Shown: positions 12,954 through 24,997 of the stretch, piece after piece
How the letters are laid out: each line of letters starts with the position of its first letter
Position numbering within the stretch: position 1 is the stretch's first letter
Assembly (NCBI GenBank): GCA_004123355.1
Contig: SCHM01000001.1
Span: forward strand, 6,706,193-6,770,192
Reading direction: 5' to 3'
Length of the DNA: 64,000 nt
Source of the DNA: Amphirosellinia nigrospora
Taxonomy: Eukaryota > Ascomycota > Sordariomycetes > Xylariales > Xylariaceae
Position numbers and translations under genes: made by a program
The notes under the pieces: generated by a model
What the model was told of the DNA's origin: nothing
Seen by the model: only the letters and a program-made list of their open reading frames with translations
Databases searched by the model: none

Positions 12954-14598
12954 TGTGATGCGGGTTTGATAGTCGCAAGTGATATAGAAACGTTAACCAG
13001 GTTGAGGTCCTGGTAAGCAAACGAGAGATGGTTATTCGAAAGTCTGTCTGTAGCTTATCTTCAAACTGCCTGTTGAATGAAAGCAAAAACAATCATCAAG
13101 GTCGGCGAATGGCTGTCTTTATACATTTAGAACCTCTGAAGATGGGTGACCGCGCTCAGCTGGTCAAGAAGACAAGCTATTCCCAATCTCTTCTTGAGGC
13201 TTTTGGGTTGCGCATTTGAGTTTACTTGACGACAGCTCTATCTCATCTGTATGGCGAAGCATTACGATGATTCGGCAAATGCATCATGAATATCCACTCG
13301 GTAAAGGTAGATTCGCTGGTTTCTAAGCTTAAAGCTGAGGTTGGTTCAAGAGGTGTGTAAGATTGTGTAATGCGGAGATAACTATCATAATTTTAGATGA
13401 AGGCATTGCTGTCATGACGATGAACAGCCCTCACAATGCGGGCGGAAAAAATAGAGTTGGCCCGGTATGCCCACCACAGGCTGGGAAAAGGGAGGTAAGT
13501 AAAAGCACGACACTACATCGTGTAAGGGGGGATTCGCAAGAGAATCACACTGAGCTCGATTCATTGTACCGTCATTGTGGCTGAGAACGACACTAGAGAA
13601 AACCAGTACCAAGGACATGGCTCTCTCCAACCAATTGCATGATATGAATCGGTCAATTAAGCTTTCCACGGTATCCGTCGTTCCGCGCCCTTGATCTTTC
13701 CGGTTTAGGGAACGTAGGCGTCAAGTAAGGGTCATCGTCTCAGGCTGTGCGCTCGAGTTTCGACGCTTTTGAGTATCTCCCTATCGAGGAGACGGTTCGA
13801 ATTAGAACTAAGGTATTCCAAAATTAGCCCAACGGCGATGCACACCACGCTCGCGGTACCCAATGGAAAGTGCCAAGATAATAATGAGGAGTGGCAGATT
13901 AGCTTTTGTTATGCTTAAGCGCTGAAGTCAAACTCGCACGAGGGGATAGGCGACAGACGGTCGGGTCTTGTGTGATCGGGTACTTCGATTCCGGGTGACA
14001 TACCCATAGCATGAATCTAACTATTCAGTGTAAACTTCGCCTAGCTTACCAACGACCTCCTAAGGTGTGGGTGTTGTGATTTTAGCCATCCGAGCCTCCG
14101 GGTCAGCATGTGATACTCGTTGCGTAAACCAGTCTCATTATCATATTTATAGAGTGGCGTTTTCCTGACCTGGAGGGATATGATAAACGTGAAACTATCG
14201 GGGACGTATTCCTTTGAAAAAAAATTCGGCAACGTAACAGGTGCATACAGAAGTTGAACTCATGTTGTTTAAACGGTCCGTAATTGTGAAGTCATTTCGC
14301 ACGTCAAAACTAAGTCTCTATCAATTAATTATGTGTATTCTAAGTCGTGTAGAAAATCAAAACCGCGTGATGGGGTATCACTATCCGGTTTACACGCAAT
14401 ACTTCGGCCAAGGTCCTCAACCCTGACGCAATGTAGAAGTGAGGCAAAGTGATTGTTGTATTTACCTGGGGTTGGAGGATTCGGCGGGCAGTGATTTTTC
14501 CTAGGAACCGTCCACTGCGCACCCTGATAGTATATAGGTGAATGGGATGGGATCATAGTTGACCCATTAACGTTGATATGATCATGACGTGTGACGGT
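12954..14598. other. Intergenic, upstream of the Gly-rich gene
   Basis: No gene is seen. Apart from the TATA-like box listed separately, I recognise nothing. The right end is the 3' flank of YPP1. Open frames here are 85 codons or shorter and show no family motif. Confidence 0.5.
13117..13123 (-). promoter_or_regulatory. TATA box of the Gly-rich protein gene
   Basis: TATAAAG on the minus strand, 164 bp upstream of the ATG. A consensus TATA box fits a strongly regulated secreted-protein gene. No transcription start is known. Confidence 0.4.
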
Positions 14599-17500
14599 CT
14601 AGAGCGTGTATCCGTTGACGCCAACACAATGCCAGTCGCGAACGCCCATTCCTTCCTCAAGTTCGACGCACCACCATAATGCTTCTTTAGCTTTGTCTGT
14701 TTGTCCACTCTCCTCATGTGCCCTAGCTAGCGCAAACCACGCGTCTGAGTAATTCCATCCTTTACCAAGTTTAGTCAAGCCAGACAAGAGTCCATACGCT
14801 CGATCTCGTGCAGCTAGACGATCAATGAGCGGTAGTGAGTCTGCCTTATAGGGAGCAGGAAGCTCGTCTGTAACTGTAGGCTCTGATGCCTGTTGGGTGA
14901 GAAACCTCATTTTCTGAGTATCGGATACCGCACTGTCGTGACTTGCATCGCCACCAAGTCCCAAAGGCGTGGCCGGTGGAAAACGAGAAGCGTCTACTTT
15001 CCCTGGGGTTGTTTTCTTCGCCTTTGTGGTCTTGGTGGAATTTTCTTCTGGGCCTAGTTCCCCATTTATGCTAGGAATTGCCGGTGGTGGTAGAAGTACT
15101 TCGCAATAAATGTCAAGGAGGATATTGGATAACCCAACTATAGCAGATGGATGATCCGGATAATGCATTAAAGCGTCTTCGAAGTGAGCTCTAGAGATAT
15201 ATGGTGTGCCTTCATCGATAGCGAGGAAACCCATCTATATCGTTGTTAGTCGAGCGTTCAATACCCAGGAAACCGGAAGTCTTACCTCAGCTTGCACGTC
15301 ACCTATAAGTTCCTCCAGACATACCTTGCCACCCCAACCTGGGTTCCTCGGAGTTACAGAACCACTAACATCTTTGGATATATCAACTTGTAGACTATCC
15401 ACCAATGTTGTGGCTTCGTGAATCGCGTCTCTAGCGGCACCATACATCTTAGAGCGCCTATAAAAGGAGGCAATCATCAACCACACCTTTACTAGTATCG
15501 TTCGACGCTCTCGTTGAACCTGACCTTCGGAAAATTTTATTACTGGTAAGGGGCTAGGAGAAGTCAATGAGTCTAGGTCCGATCCGTTTAGCGATCCTGG
15601 TGTCGACAATAGACCTCGCCCTTTTGAAAATGATTGCGGGCTGTTGCTGCTATTCCTACTGCTCCATCCCAAGGACACCTGTTGGTCGGTGGCTGTCGCA
15701 CCGTTTGATTTGAAAGGGGCTTCGCTATCCGTAACCATAGGCTCCCGTGGCACGCCACTGCTGCTTTGCGCACGCTGTTGTTGGGCACTGCCATCTCGTT
15801 TTTTCAAGCTATTTCTGCGCAACGACTCGCTACGTCGTCCTCGAACACTTGTAGGTCTTGCAGACCGTGGCGGATCGCTAGCTCCGCCATTCTCCCTGGT
15901 TATTTCTATGGTCGGCGCCACAGCGGCATGACTCGCGGCAGCTTGAGCTGTTTGGGGTCTTTCTGACAGAACGGTAGACTTCTCACTACCCAGAGTACTC
16001 CTCCTTCTCGACTGGCCGGTATTTCGGTCAGACTTGCTGCCAAAAATACTCCCTCTAATGCTGCGAAGAGTGCCCGCTGAGCTCTTGGGTAATTCTGATT
16101 GTGGCTTGGACACTGAGGTAATAGTTTTTAATTGCACTGTTCCAAATAGCCGGGTATACAGAATAAGGAGCTCCTGACTTGCATTGACCGCGACTTCTGG
16201 CCCTTCTAGTAGCTCTAGAAGTGCAAGTTGTGTCATTTTCACCTGAATGATACCCTCCTTTTCAAGATCATCCATCTCATCGACAAGGCCGTGAGGAGCT
16301 ATCCTATCATTTCGAGCTTCAGCCTCGTTAAGGTGTTCGCTTCGGAATGAGCCTTGTAAAGTTTGAGATCCAAATAGCACTTCTGGGTCATTGAATTGTT
16401 CAAATGCCGCTTCACATGCCCGTGACGCCATCGTGTAGTCTTGCCTGGCACTGAGTAGCAGCGTTAGGAGATGCCATAGAGGAATGAGAGATCTCTCGCG
16501 CCAGTATGGGTTGGTCTCTGATGTCTGTTCGACAGGCTTTTTATTAGATAGTAATGCAGCTTTCACAATGTCAATAGCTGCAGTCAACTCCCGTTGCTCT
16601 GCTAGTAGGAGACTTAGAGTAAATAAAGACCTGATATCTGTAGGATTGCCGATCTCTGGCGAAAGTGATTTTTGGAGACTGCGGATAGCTTTTGTCTGAA
16701 GATCAATCCTTACAGATGCGTCGAAAGTTATCCTAGACCAGTGGGCTTGTGATAAGCCTATAGCTTGCCATGACAGAGCATAGACACGAGCAGACACTCG
16801 AGGATGAAGAACAACGCCATTTCCGTTCTCTTCATCCACCGTAGGAATGGTGCCCCCGGTATTAGGCAGTGGCGGACGTGATTTTTGCAATATTTCTTCT
16901 AGCTCAATACCTAGATCGCGCGCTGTTTCAGCAGCATCCTGAGACCCATACTTGCACAGAGCTATTATGGCTTGGGAGACAGTTTCTAGTACCGTTGCAT
17001 CGTCATCCAGGCTTGGTTCGAGGTGACTGGTCTTGTCAACACGGGCTTTCCCCTTCTTCACGATTTCCATATACGAATCGAATGCATGAAAAGCAAGATC
17101 GAACTCGGCGACGGCTAGGTGAACGGTGAAGAGATGTCGTAGAATAGCGGTAGAGTGGAAAGTCTTGGTTGCCGCACGGTATAGAATATCCAGAACACCA
17201 CGACTGAGGCCTTCTTTACCACCGGGCCCAATATCTTGCTCATGCCAATCGCGGCCGACCGATACGCCCCAGTTCTTCATCACAGCAGCCACGAAATTCT
17301 CGACTTCTTCTCTCTCTTCATCAGCTCGAGGGAAGGTGGTCTCGCCCAGGAGGAGAGCCTCGTACGCAGTCTCAACCTTTTTCAGTTCTATTTGGAGCTG
17401 ATTGCGAGTAGAGGATTCATTAGCAACGTTGCCAAGGTACCCTGTGGGAAATGGCAAATCTTGTTGGAGGATGCTCGAAATGGCTGCATAGTATTCGTTC

Positions 17501-18407
17501 CAAACCCTTCGCCTCGGTACCGCACCACGGAAGCCGTGGCCACCCACAAGAGGAGCCCCTTGCGTCTTGGTCACTTCCCAGTATTTGGCCCATGAGCGGA
17601 AGGGAACTAGCGCAGCATCGTCCTCGAGACTTTTCTCTCCCCTTTCAAGGGCTTGAGCTTGCAGCATACAATATTCGGTCAGGAGGAGTTCGGCCCAAAA
17701 TTGCAGCTGCGTGCGACCTTTCTGACCACTCCAGACATGTGATAAAGACGCTAAAGCGCCCTGGAAGACGCTGAGGGCCTCAATAGTTCTGTTATCCTGA
17801 GAGAGACAGTAGGCTCTGAGGTACGTGGCCTTGAGCGCACAGACACGTGTCCATTCTGATACACCGTCGGGTTGGTTCAGCGGAAGGAGCTCCTGTTCTT
17901 GATCAGTAGGCAACTGAGCTGAAACATGGTCATATTCGCCGACGGTCCAATGCATCCACCCCAGACAGACTTGAGCTTGGAATCGATCCTGGGGGTATGT
18001 ATGTTCTGTATCGATAACCTCGAGTAGCTTTGGCAGGTACCGTCCGGTGTCTAAGTCGGCGGTGGACACGACAGGCGTCGATCGCGAACTGGTGTTCTGC
18101 TTCTGGGAAGCCTTGATGACAGCATACTCAGTTTCTGCTACAGCAGTGAGGCCTAAAGAGGTATTGTCTTGTCAGTCCATCTTGCGTTCGCGTATATGAA
18201 GGGATATAGCAAAGGGTGGAAAGCCGTACAGGCTCGATCGTTGGCATGCTTGCGCACCTTGCGCACCAGCTCTGGCACTTCATCCCATCTTCCCTCGCAT
18301 CGGGCATCCTCCAATTTGTTCAAGTACTGGGCCGCCTTAGTCGGGTTCTAGGACGAGGACTGGTCAGCAGCTAGTAGAGAGATAAGGAAGAGGAAACATA
18401 CACTCAT
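14599..18407 (-). CDS. YPP1: YPP1/TTC7-type TPR scaffold of the PI4-kinase complex
   Basis: Four exons on the minus strand, 18407-18402, 18347-18230, 18152-15286 and 15234-14599, encode 1,208 residues. The first coding exon is only ATG-AGT. It joins to NPTKAAQYLNKLEDARCEGRW, a plausible N-terminus for this family. YPP1 (TTC7 in animals) is the helical TPR scaffold that, with Efr3, holds the phosphatidylinositol 4-kinase Stt4 at the plasma membrane. TPR-like helices run through the first ~700 residues and again at the C-terminus (YPDHPSAIVGLSNILLD; WFALARAHEESGQTDKAKEAL). A Ser/Arg-rich, probably disordered insert lies at roughly residues 725-910. Introns are 54, 77 and 51 nt, and total coding length is an exact multiple of three. 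It is head to head with RIX1. Assignment rests on recognised sequence pattern and length, not on a search. Confidence 0.88.
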
Positions 18408-19097
18408 CCTAGCAACTAGCTATCCAGCTAGATCCTCCCAAGTTCAAGACTGTCGTGCTACTGGTCAATTGGAGGTTGCGAAAGCATCTCGAGCACGAGG
18501 AGTGAGCTGATAAATAGTAGGGCGACGGGGCGAAGGGTTGGACCAAAGGCGGTGATGTCTGAATTGTTGGGACTTTAATGTCGTATATGTATGTGTGCTG
18601 TACATAGGACTATCAGGTATCCATACGCAGGAAGCGGGAGCGGTAGAGGTGAATCCCTGTCGGTGCAGGAGGGCAGCCAGTTTAACCCAACAGGGAATAT
18701 CAGGGGGAACCCGTGGGCGATGTCATCGTCTTCCTGGCAAGTAAACTTGCTCGATTTGGGTAGGATGGGCCTATGCAGGTGCATGTGGCTAAGTGTGGCT
18801 AGGGTTACGCCAGAGGGTCGGTACTGCGCCGATTACAGCTTATCTGGATGGTAATCTGTAGCTATTATAGGGATCAAAATCTACCTACCTAAGCCTAGGT
18901 AGCTTGGAAAATTCAAGCTCAAATCCAATCAACATACTATGTAAGTACGCCTCACGTTGCTACCTGTACAAATGTAGCTGTCGTGGCCTCATATTCATGG
19001 ATTTATTTTCATTCTTAATGCAATCATTGTATGAAGCTTCACTCTGTGTGTGCGACATCTACATTAGATATAGTGCTAGTTGTTGTCTCATCCGCCA
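18408..19097. promoter_or_regulatory. Shared promoter region, YPP1 / RIX1
   Basis: These 690 bp separate two divergent start codons and so must hold both promoters. A CCTAGGTAG element lies near 18895-18903. No consensus TATA box is placed with confidence, as expected for housekeeping genes. Confidence 0.5.
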
Positions 19098-21499
19098 ATG
19101 GCTCTTGTCTCTTTACCACCCGAGCTCCGGAGTCTCTGCCGAAGACTGACTTCAACTGAAATCGAGCATTTGCCACCTCTCTTACCAACCCTCCTCAAAG
19201 ATGTTGAGCGTTGTCGAGAAACTCTCTCCCGGCCGGTAGAGCCCAAGACATCAGAAAGCTCCCCAGAGGCTGCTGTACTTGTTCACGGCTTGAAGACTCA
19301 GATAACTACTCTTCTCAATGGAAGAGCGAGTCAGGGTCGTTTCGTTGGAGCGGCTTTAGTGAAAGCGGTCGTCGAGAACGGGGGTTGGGAATGTCTTCGC
19401 GCCTCTGAACCCTGGGTGCGAGGATTGATTTCCATTATACAGGTGCGCCTCAACACTATTGTTGCATTTTATAATGGTAAAAAGCTGACCTCAAACAGAA
19501 AAAGGATCCTACTGTCACCAAAGAATTGTGTATCGTGGCAATCACCAAGGTTTTCATATTGATGCATGAATATCCAACTTTGATACGAGAGATTGTGACG
19601 CCCAATCTATCGGGGTTCGCAAAAGCTTGTTTGCAGATACTCAAGCCCCCGGCCTCCAGTAAAATGGGGAAAGCTCCTTATAGTCTCATTGAGACCATCT
19701 TTGAGGCAATATCGACTCTAGTCCCACTCTACCCTACCACTCTTAGAGAATTTGCTGGGAAATTCAAGACCGAAATACGGCCTTTTTTGGTCCCGACTAT
19801 ATCGGAAAATGTCTTAATTCCAACTACGCTGCAGCTGAGCAGCCGACGCCTAGCCATCCGGCTTCACATGACAGCGGCCAAAGGCGGAGATTCTACGGAG
19901 TGGACCAAGCATATTGAAGAACTTGTCAAGACGGTGCATTCTACCGCTGATCAGGTTTTCCGAGCTATTCAGGAAACCTGGGAATCGACAATTGGCTATA
20001 AATCCAAATCAGTCAACCTCGATGCCGAACCCCAAGGCTGTGGTGGAGATTCAGATCAGTTTCCTCGTTGGGTCGGCGTGCAGGCTGGAGGCGAGCGGAT
20101 TATTGGTTTGCTCGATTTTATCGGTGAATATCTCCACTGCCGTACTCGAGTAGCTGTCACGGTCCCAATCACCGCGTTAGTTGATGTCACCTCGAGACTA
20201 TCTTCAATTAGACTGCCATCACTTGGCAAGGACAGGCTTGATTCAGGGATGAATCCCGCTATTGGAAGAGAGGAAAGAGACGAGTTCTGGACAATTCTAC
20301 CTGATATTCAAGTCGCCGCATTGAGGATGCATCTCACACTGATCCGGAGACTAGAAAGGAACTATACCCCACTAGCTCAGGAGACTCTAGATCAGACTCT
20401 GCGGATTTTTCAGTCTCTATATCGACTGCCCCAGGCGCGAACGACCATTTTCATGTTGGTAAAGGAGATACTACACTTATGCGGCCCGACACTACCCAAG
20501 TTTACCGTAGAGAGTCTCAGCCTCCTCGTGAAGTGTTGTTGTCGTGATATATTGGGAGCGGCTGGCTATCTGCCGAGGCCTAAGCCTCAAAGTTCCTCCA
20601 CACTACAGAATGGACAGAAGCCTAAAACTGTCTCTCAAAACGCCGATGCGTTCCTGCCTGGCAAATCACAGGATGACATGATATCAGTCTCACTGAGCGC
20701 CGAGCACCTCCGCGCAGCTGATGCATTCTTAACCACACTCTTCAGTCACCTACCACAACAACATATCCCGTCCTCGTTACGGTCCCAGATGCTCAAGTCG
20801 GCGATCCTCAGCCGCAACAGGGATGCGCAAGTAACAAGCATCCTCCATCCAGCTCGGGACAGAAGCGGGCGCACGCCCCAAGTAATCCTACCGTACCTCG
20901 CCCAACAATTTCCTCAGGACGAAAGCGTCGAGGTGCTACGCTTCAACTTCCGGCCAATGGCTACCGGCCCATCTAGCGAATTCCTAGAAGCCGATGACGC
21001 GATGGCCCTAGACGAGGACGAAAATGCTCAGGCACAGTCCAAGAACAACGGATTCTCATTTGACCAGGGATTCGATGCCCCGTTCTCAAGCGCACTTGCA
21101 CCTCCTCCTGCACCGGCTACCCAGTTCAGGGCATCCAGCCCCATACCCATGCGCAGCGCGGAGCCCATCCAGACGCCCTTCCTCGCGCGCCCATCAGAGA
21201 CAAGGGTCGAGTCCCGGACAGAAATCACGATCGTGGAACCATCTTCCACATCGACAAGTTCCCTGAAACGAAAAAACGAGGATGGGACGGCGGAAATCAG
21301 CTTCTCGAAACGGGTCGAGATTGACACGACCATATCGGGTGCCGATCCCGCGATCTTACGCAGCTCTGGTAGTACCACGCTCGGACTAACAGAAGGAGCT
21401 CAGGCAGGCGAGGACGAGAGCAGCGATGACGAGAGTGTGCATTTAAACATGGAACTAGATTCAGACGACGAAGAAGATGAGGATGAGAATGACGAATAG
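19098..21499 (+). CDS. RIX1: Pre-rRNA-processing protein RIX1
   Basis: Two exons, 19098-19442 and 19499-21499, with a 56-nt intron (GTGCGC..CAG). They encode 781 residues, close to yeast Rix1 (763). Rix1, with Ipi1 and Ipi3, forms the nucleolar/nucleoplasmic complex needed for ITS2 processing and pre-60S maturation; PELP1 is the animal counterpart. The helical RIX1 N-terminal domain begins LPPELRSLCRRLTS and continues over the splice junction (SIIQ/KKDPTVTKEL) into EYPTLIREIVTPNLSGFAKA. The C-terminal 200 residues are low-complexity, with a basic SLKRKNEDG segment that could be a nuclear localisation signal. A strongly acidic tail of about 30 residues (DSDDEEDEDENDE at the end) follows, as in PELP1-type proteins. 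The ATG at 19098 is preferred to an in-frame TTG six codons upstream. Confidence 0.92.
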
Positions 21500-22253
21500 A
21501 AAGGGTTTTTAGCCGATCAAAGCCAAGCCGGGTTCCAAGCAGAGTCGCATCCCGGAACTGATCACTAAGGACTAATAACAGGGAGGATAAGAAGCTGTTA
21601 CCGCTCTATAACTGCCATGCTATATATATATTTATACCGCGGATAGAAAAAAAATAGTAGATCCCGAGGGTAGAGCACGCGACAGTATTTTTCTTGATTG
21701 TCTGATGTTGTGTTATCGTAAGACGATGTTTCATTATCGACAATAGCTAAAAGTAGATGTTTATAGTACAACGAGTGTAGCATCCGCGAAGATGCGAGAG
21801 ATGCACTACGTAACGGTCACAGGGCAAATAAAACTAAACGCGACTTAGAAGAGTAACTCATCGACTGAAGCAGTTTAAATACTGTGTGTGGGTATAACAT
21901 CAACAGGTGCGCAAGCCATGGAAGTGACCGAGTGTTTCCATCAATGCAATTCGGATGCCCGAGCAAAAATCGGAGAGCAACCAACTTGTAGGCATCCTGA
22001 GTCCGTATCGTACAACCAACTAGCCGCGTACGCAAAACGCAAAGCCCAATCCCATCCTGGGCTTACGGCAGGTCCACAAACCTTTCATGGTTTCCAGGTG
22101 GTTTCCAGATGCAATTATTGATCCGATATGTGAAACAACCACCAACGCCATCCCCCATGCAATGCCAGTAACCCTACTGTCTGTCGGGTGACGAAGTGCA
22201 GAAGCCGTAAAACTCCAAATCCATGTACAGAATAGTGAAATCGGGCCCACCGT
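21500..22253. other. Convergent 3' flanks of RIX1 and the WW-domain gene
   Basis: No gene is seen in 754 bp between the two stop codons. The region should hold both terminators. Several A/T runs (for example around 21625-21660) are consistent with polyadenylation regions. Confidence 0.5.
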
Positions 22254-23123
22254 CTAGTCGAGGAGCCAGGCTCGGCGCTTCTCATACTTCCTGGTCTTAC
22301 GCTTCTCCTTGAAGTGCTTGAGCTCAGCCTTGGTAGGCTTCTTACCAGAACGCTCGGCTTTTAGACTACGTCCGTCGTGTGCGTTCGCAGCCGCGTCGAC
22401 GTCGAAGAAGGCGTTCATCTGGCGGCGCGACTTGGCCTCGTCGTTGTGGCGCTCGGGATTCTGATCATCGCCTTGCCATCGGCCAGTGAAACGGTTGAAG
22501 GAGCCGATTGCAGCGTAGGCGGTGGCTGTGTCCATTACAGATACCTCTCCCTCATCGTCCTCCTGGTTGTTCTGCGCGTACCAGGCGTTCGGGTCGTAGT
22601 CGCCATGAATGGCAGGGTTGTAGCCGCCGGCTGGTGGTCGTTCGTTCATCGGGGGGACAGCGGTGGCAGGCGGTGTCTCAAGCTGAGTATTGACGTCGTC
22701 GGATGCTTGGGGTTGCGAGGGCACTCGGGGGTTGTCCCAGGTGGACTGGCCGGTAATGCGATTATGGAAAAACCAGGCCTGGTGCGCCGAATCCCAATGA
22801 CAGTCCCAACCATCATCTTGTGTGGCGGGGAGGGGTTCGTTGGGAAGAGGGGGAGCGTCAGACTTGTCGGCAGCGGGCTCCTCAGTCGCATCGGCGGATG
22901 TGACGGCTGCTTCCTCGTCGGAAGCGCTAGGACCGTCAGATTCGGCGATGGAGCGTGCCTGCGCAGGTTCGTCGCCAGAAACAGATGGTGGCGATTGAGC
23001 GGCATCATCGCGGGTGTCGTGATGCGCTTCCACGGGGCTTTCTTGAGGGCTCTTGTCAGGGTTGTCATGGCTGGCGGCCGGGCTGGACCCTTCAGCCTCG
23101 GGGATGGCTGGCTGCGCGGTCAT
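22254..23123 (-). CDS. WW-domain protein, probably nuclear
   Basis: A single exon of 289 residues. One WW domain is clear at residues 104-132: DGWDCHWDSAHQAWFFHNRI followed by TGQSTWDNP. The two signature tryptophans are 106 and 129, and the ligand-pocket aromatic pair is present. WW domains bind proline-containing peptides. The first 100 residues are Ser/Pro/Ala/Asp-rich and probably disordered. The C-terminal 60 residues are highly charged and basic (KAERSGKKPTKAELKHFKEK and RKTRKYEKRRAWLLD), a likely nuclear-localisation and RNA/protein contact region. A segment FNRFTGRWQ precedes it. This architecture recalls fungal WW proteins linked to splicing factors, but I do not assign a named orthologue. 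It converges with RIX1. Confidence 0.88.
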   Translation of the reverse strand: MTAQPAIPEAEGSSPAASHDNPDKSPQESPVEAHHDTRDDAAQSPPSVSGDEPAQARSIAESDGPSASDEEAAVTSADATEEPAADKSDAPPLPNEPLPATQDDGWDCHWDSAHQAWFFHNRITGQSTWDNPRVPSQPQASDDVNTQLETPPATAVPPMNERPPAGGYNPAIHGDYDPNAWYAQNNQEDDEGEVSVMDTATAYAAIGSFNRFTGRWQGDDQNPERHNDEAKSRRQMNAFFDVDAAANAHDGRSLKAERSGKKPTKAELKHFKEKRKTRKYEKRRAWLLD

Positions 23124-24997
23124 GGTTGTTCAATAGCTAAAACGCAATTAATATGAATGTATGGGTAGACATGAATGGCGGAAGAAACACATGCTGGAGG
23201 AGAGTGGCGATGGACTCAACACAACCTATGGTTAAGGGGTACCTGTCGCGCGGGAACTTCTGAGACACACCCAGGCCAGTCGAAGGGGAGGTGGAGAGAG
23301 AATGAGGCGATCGTGAAGGTCCCTTACGCCGCTGATGTATCCAGTAGGCAGTAGGCCGTTCCTTCGCTCACTGGGAATGACCGGGGCTTGGCCTTATCGC
23401 CCGGATCCACTGGTGCATGCTACAGTAGGTACCTACATTCACTCACTTAATCGATTGTCGGTTATCGGCATCGGATCATCTTCGGTCCAATAGACGGTCG
23501 GCCGACAGCCCCCATTACCTCACATTACCTACCTCCTACAGGCAGTGTTCACTAAGGTAGCAGACTCACAGAGGTAGTACTCAGCGGCTTAGATACATCT
23601 GCCTGCTTATACTTAGCGCTGTGCAGCACCTGTCCACCCCATTGTCCTCAACCTGAATGGAGACCGAATCACAGCCCCCATTAACAAGTTGGTGATGTTG
23701 CAGCACATATTAGTCCAGACCGGAAAGCGAAGAAAGCAGACAGCGCTAGCGTCCGGAACCTGTTGATGCTGAACTTCCAGATGGCATTCGACATTTGGCT
23801 TGATCAGAACCAAAGAACCAAAAACAGTAATGGAAGCACATTTACCATTCTCTCGGGTCCAACGGCTTCTTTCAAAGTTCAGAACCTAGTCTCAGATCCA
23901 TGATCACCATTTCACACATGAACGATATCTGGTGTATAAGTAAGTCTACTGATAGTTCAGATGATCGATCCAGAGACCCCAGTCCGGCTCGTACCGTGGC
24001 CCCCTGATCTACTTCCCTTAAATGGTCTAGACATTCGATCAGGCACGCCTTCGTTGGTTTCAGCCGTTTCAGGGGTCACTCCCGTCATCCCATTCTACCC
24101 ACGGCCATGAAAAGAGCCAATCGCAAGATTATAGAGGTCTCAGGCCTTCAGATTAAGCGCGTGCTACTTTTCAAGTCCTTGGCTGCTTTAAGTAATACTT
24201 TCTCTGCCAGGCTTTCTTTCCATAACTCACCTATTGTTGTTGATATTTCCGCTTGCCCAGCTCGTCCTTTCATTTCCAACACAGACATGCATGCATGTCA
24301 TGCTCTGCCTCCAATATGCATTAGTCAACGGCAGGCTAAAGCGTTCAATTGCAACGTTGTGGCTGGAGATCAATATTTCGTCAACGGTCGAGACCTTATA
24401 TATCCTAGCCTCTATCCAATGGGAAACCACCGCCGAGGTCGGTTAAACCGCATACATAGGCTGTATTGATCTAGCCCTGCCCTGATAGCCACTGAACATC
24501 ACGCCCAACTCGACTTCCACGAGAAGGTTCCCTCCCGTACATATTGGCCAACGTACAACTTAATCTACTCAGCTATGTTTTCTAGGACCAACCATGTCCG
24601 ATGTTGGGAAAGGACCACAAATCACACAACCCTCTTGTTATAGGCTGGCTGTTGTTCTGTTCTCCAAATACGTAAAAGGTATCCAGATTTAGATCCTGCT
24701 GTGTATGTCAAGCGGAAACTATTGCTCATATGCATTATGAATTGTGTATTGAATGCTATATAAGTTGACTGGCTACCCTTCTTCGTCCTACCTATACCCC
24801 TGTCCCATCTGGCTCCTCTATTTTGTTGCGCCACGATTAACACGAGCTGTCATTAAAAAAGCGAGCTGACTGCCCAAGAACGTTTCAAAATTTATCAATT
24901 TTGGACACGGCTCCCTTGACCTAGCTGTAAGTGCCCAAGGTGCCTACGAATTTACAAGACAAACGGAGCCCCAGGGGGGTGGGCAATTCAACTCAGG
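23124..24997. other. Intergenic between the WW gene and the GH16 gene
   Basis: No gene is seen. The left end is the promoter of the minus-strand WW gene and the right end is that of the GH16 gene. A perfect 12-bp palindrome GTAGGTACCTAC lies at 23425-23436. A 120-codon plus-strand frame (24107-24469) has no recognisable content. Confidence 0.5.
24757..24764 (+). promoter_or_regulatory. TATA box of the GH16 gene
   Basis: TATATAAG 234 bp upstream of the ATG on the coding strand. It is the best core-promoter match in this upstream region; the leader length would be about 200 nt. Confidence 0.35.

Noticed and set aside
12004-13092. Several long overlapping open frames, including a 249-codon minus-strand frame and Pro/Thr/Ala- or His/Arg-rich plus-strand frames
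   Set aside because: They are shadow frames of the GC-rich repeats in the Gly-rich protein gene. Only the frame called starts with a signal peptide, has a proper intron and carries the ordered blocks.
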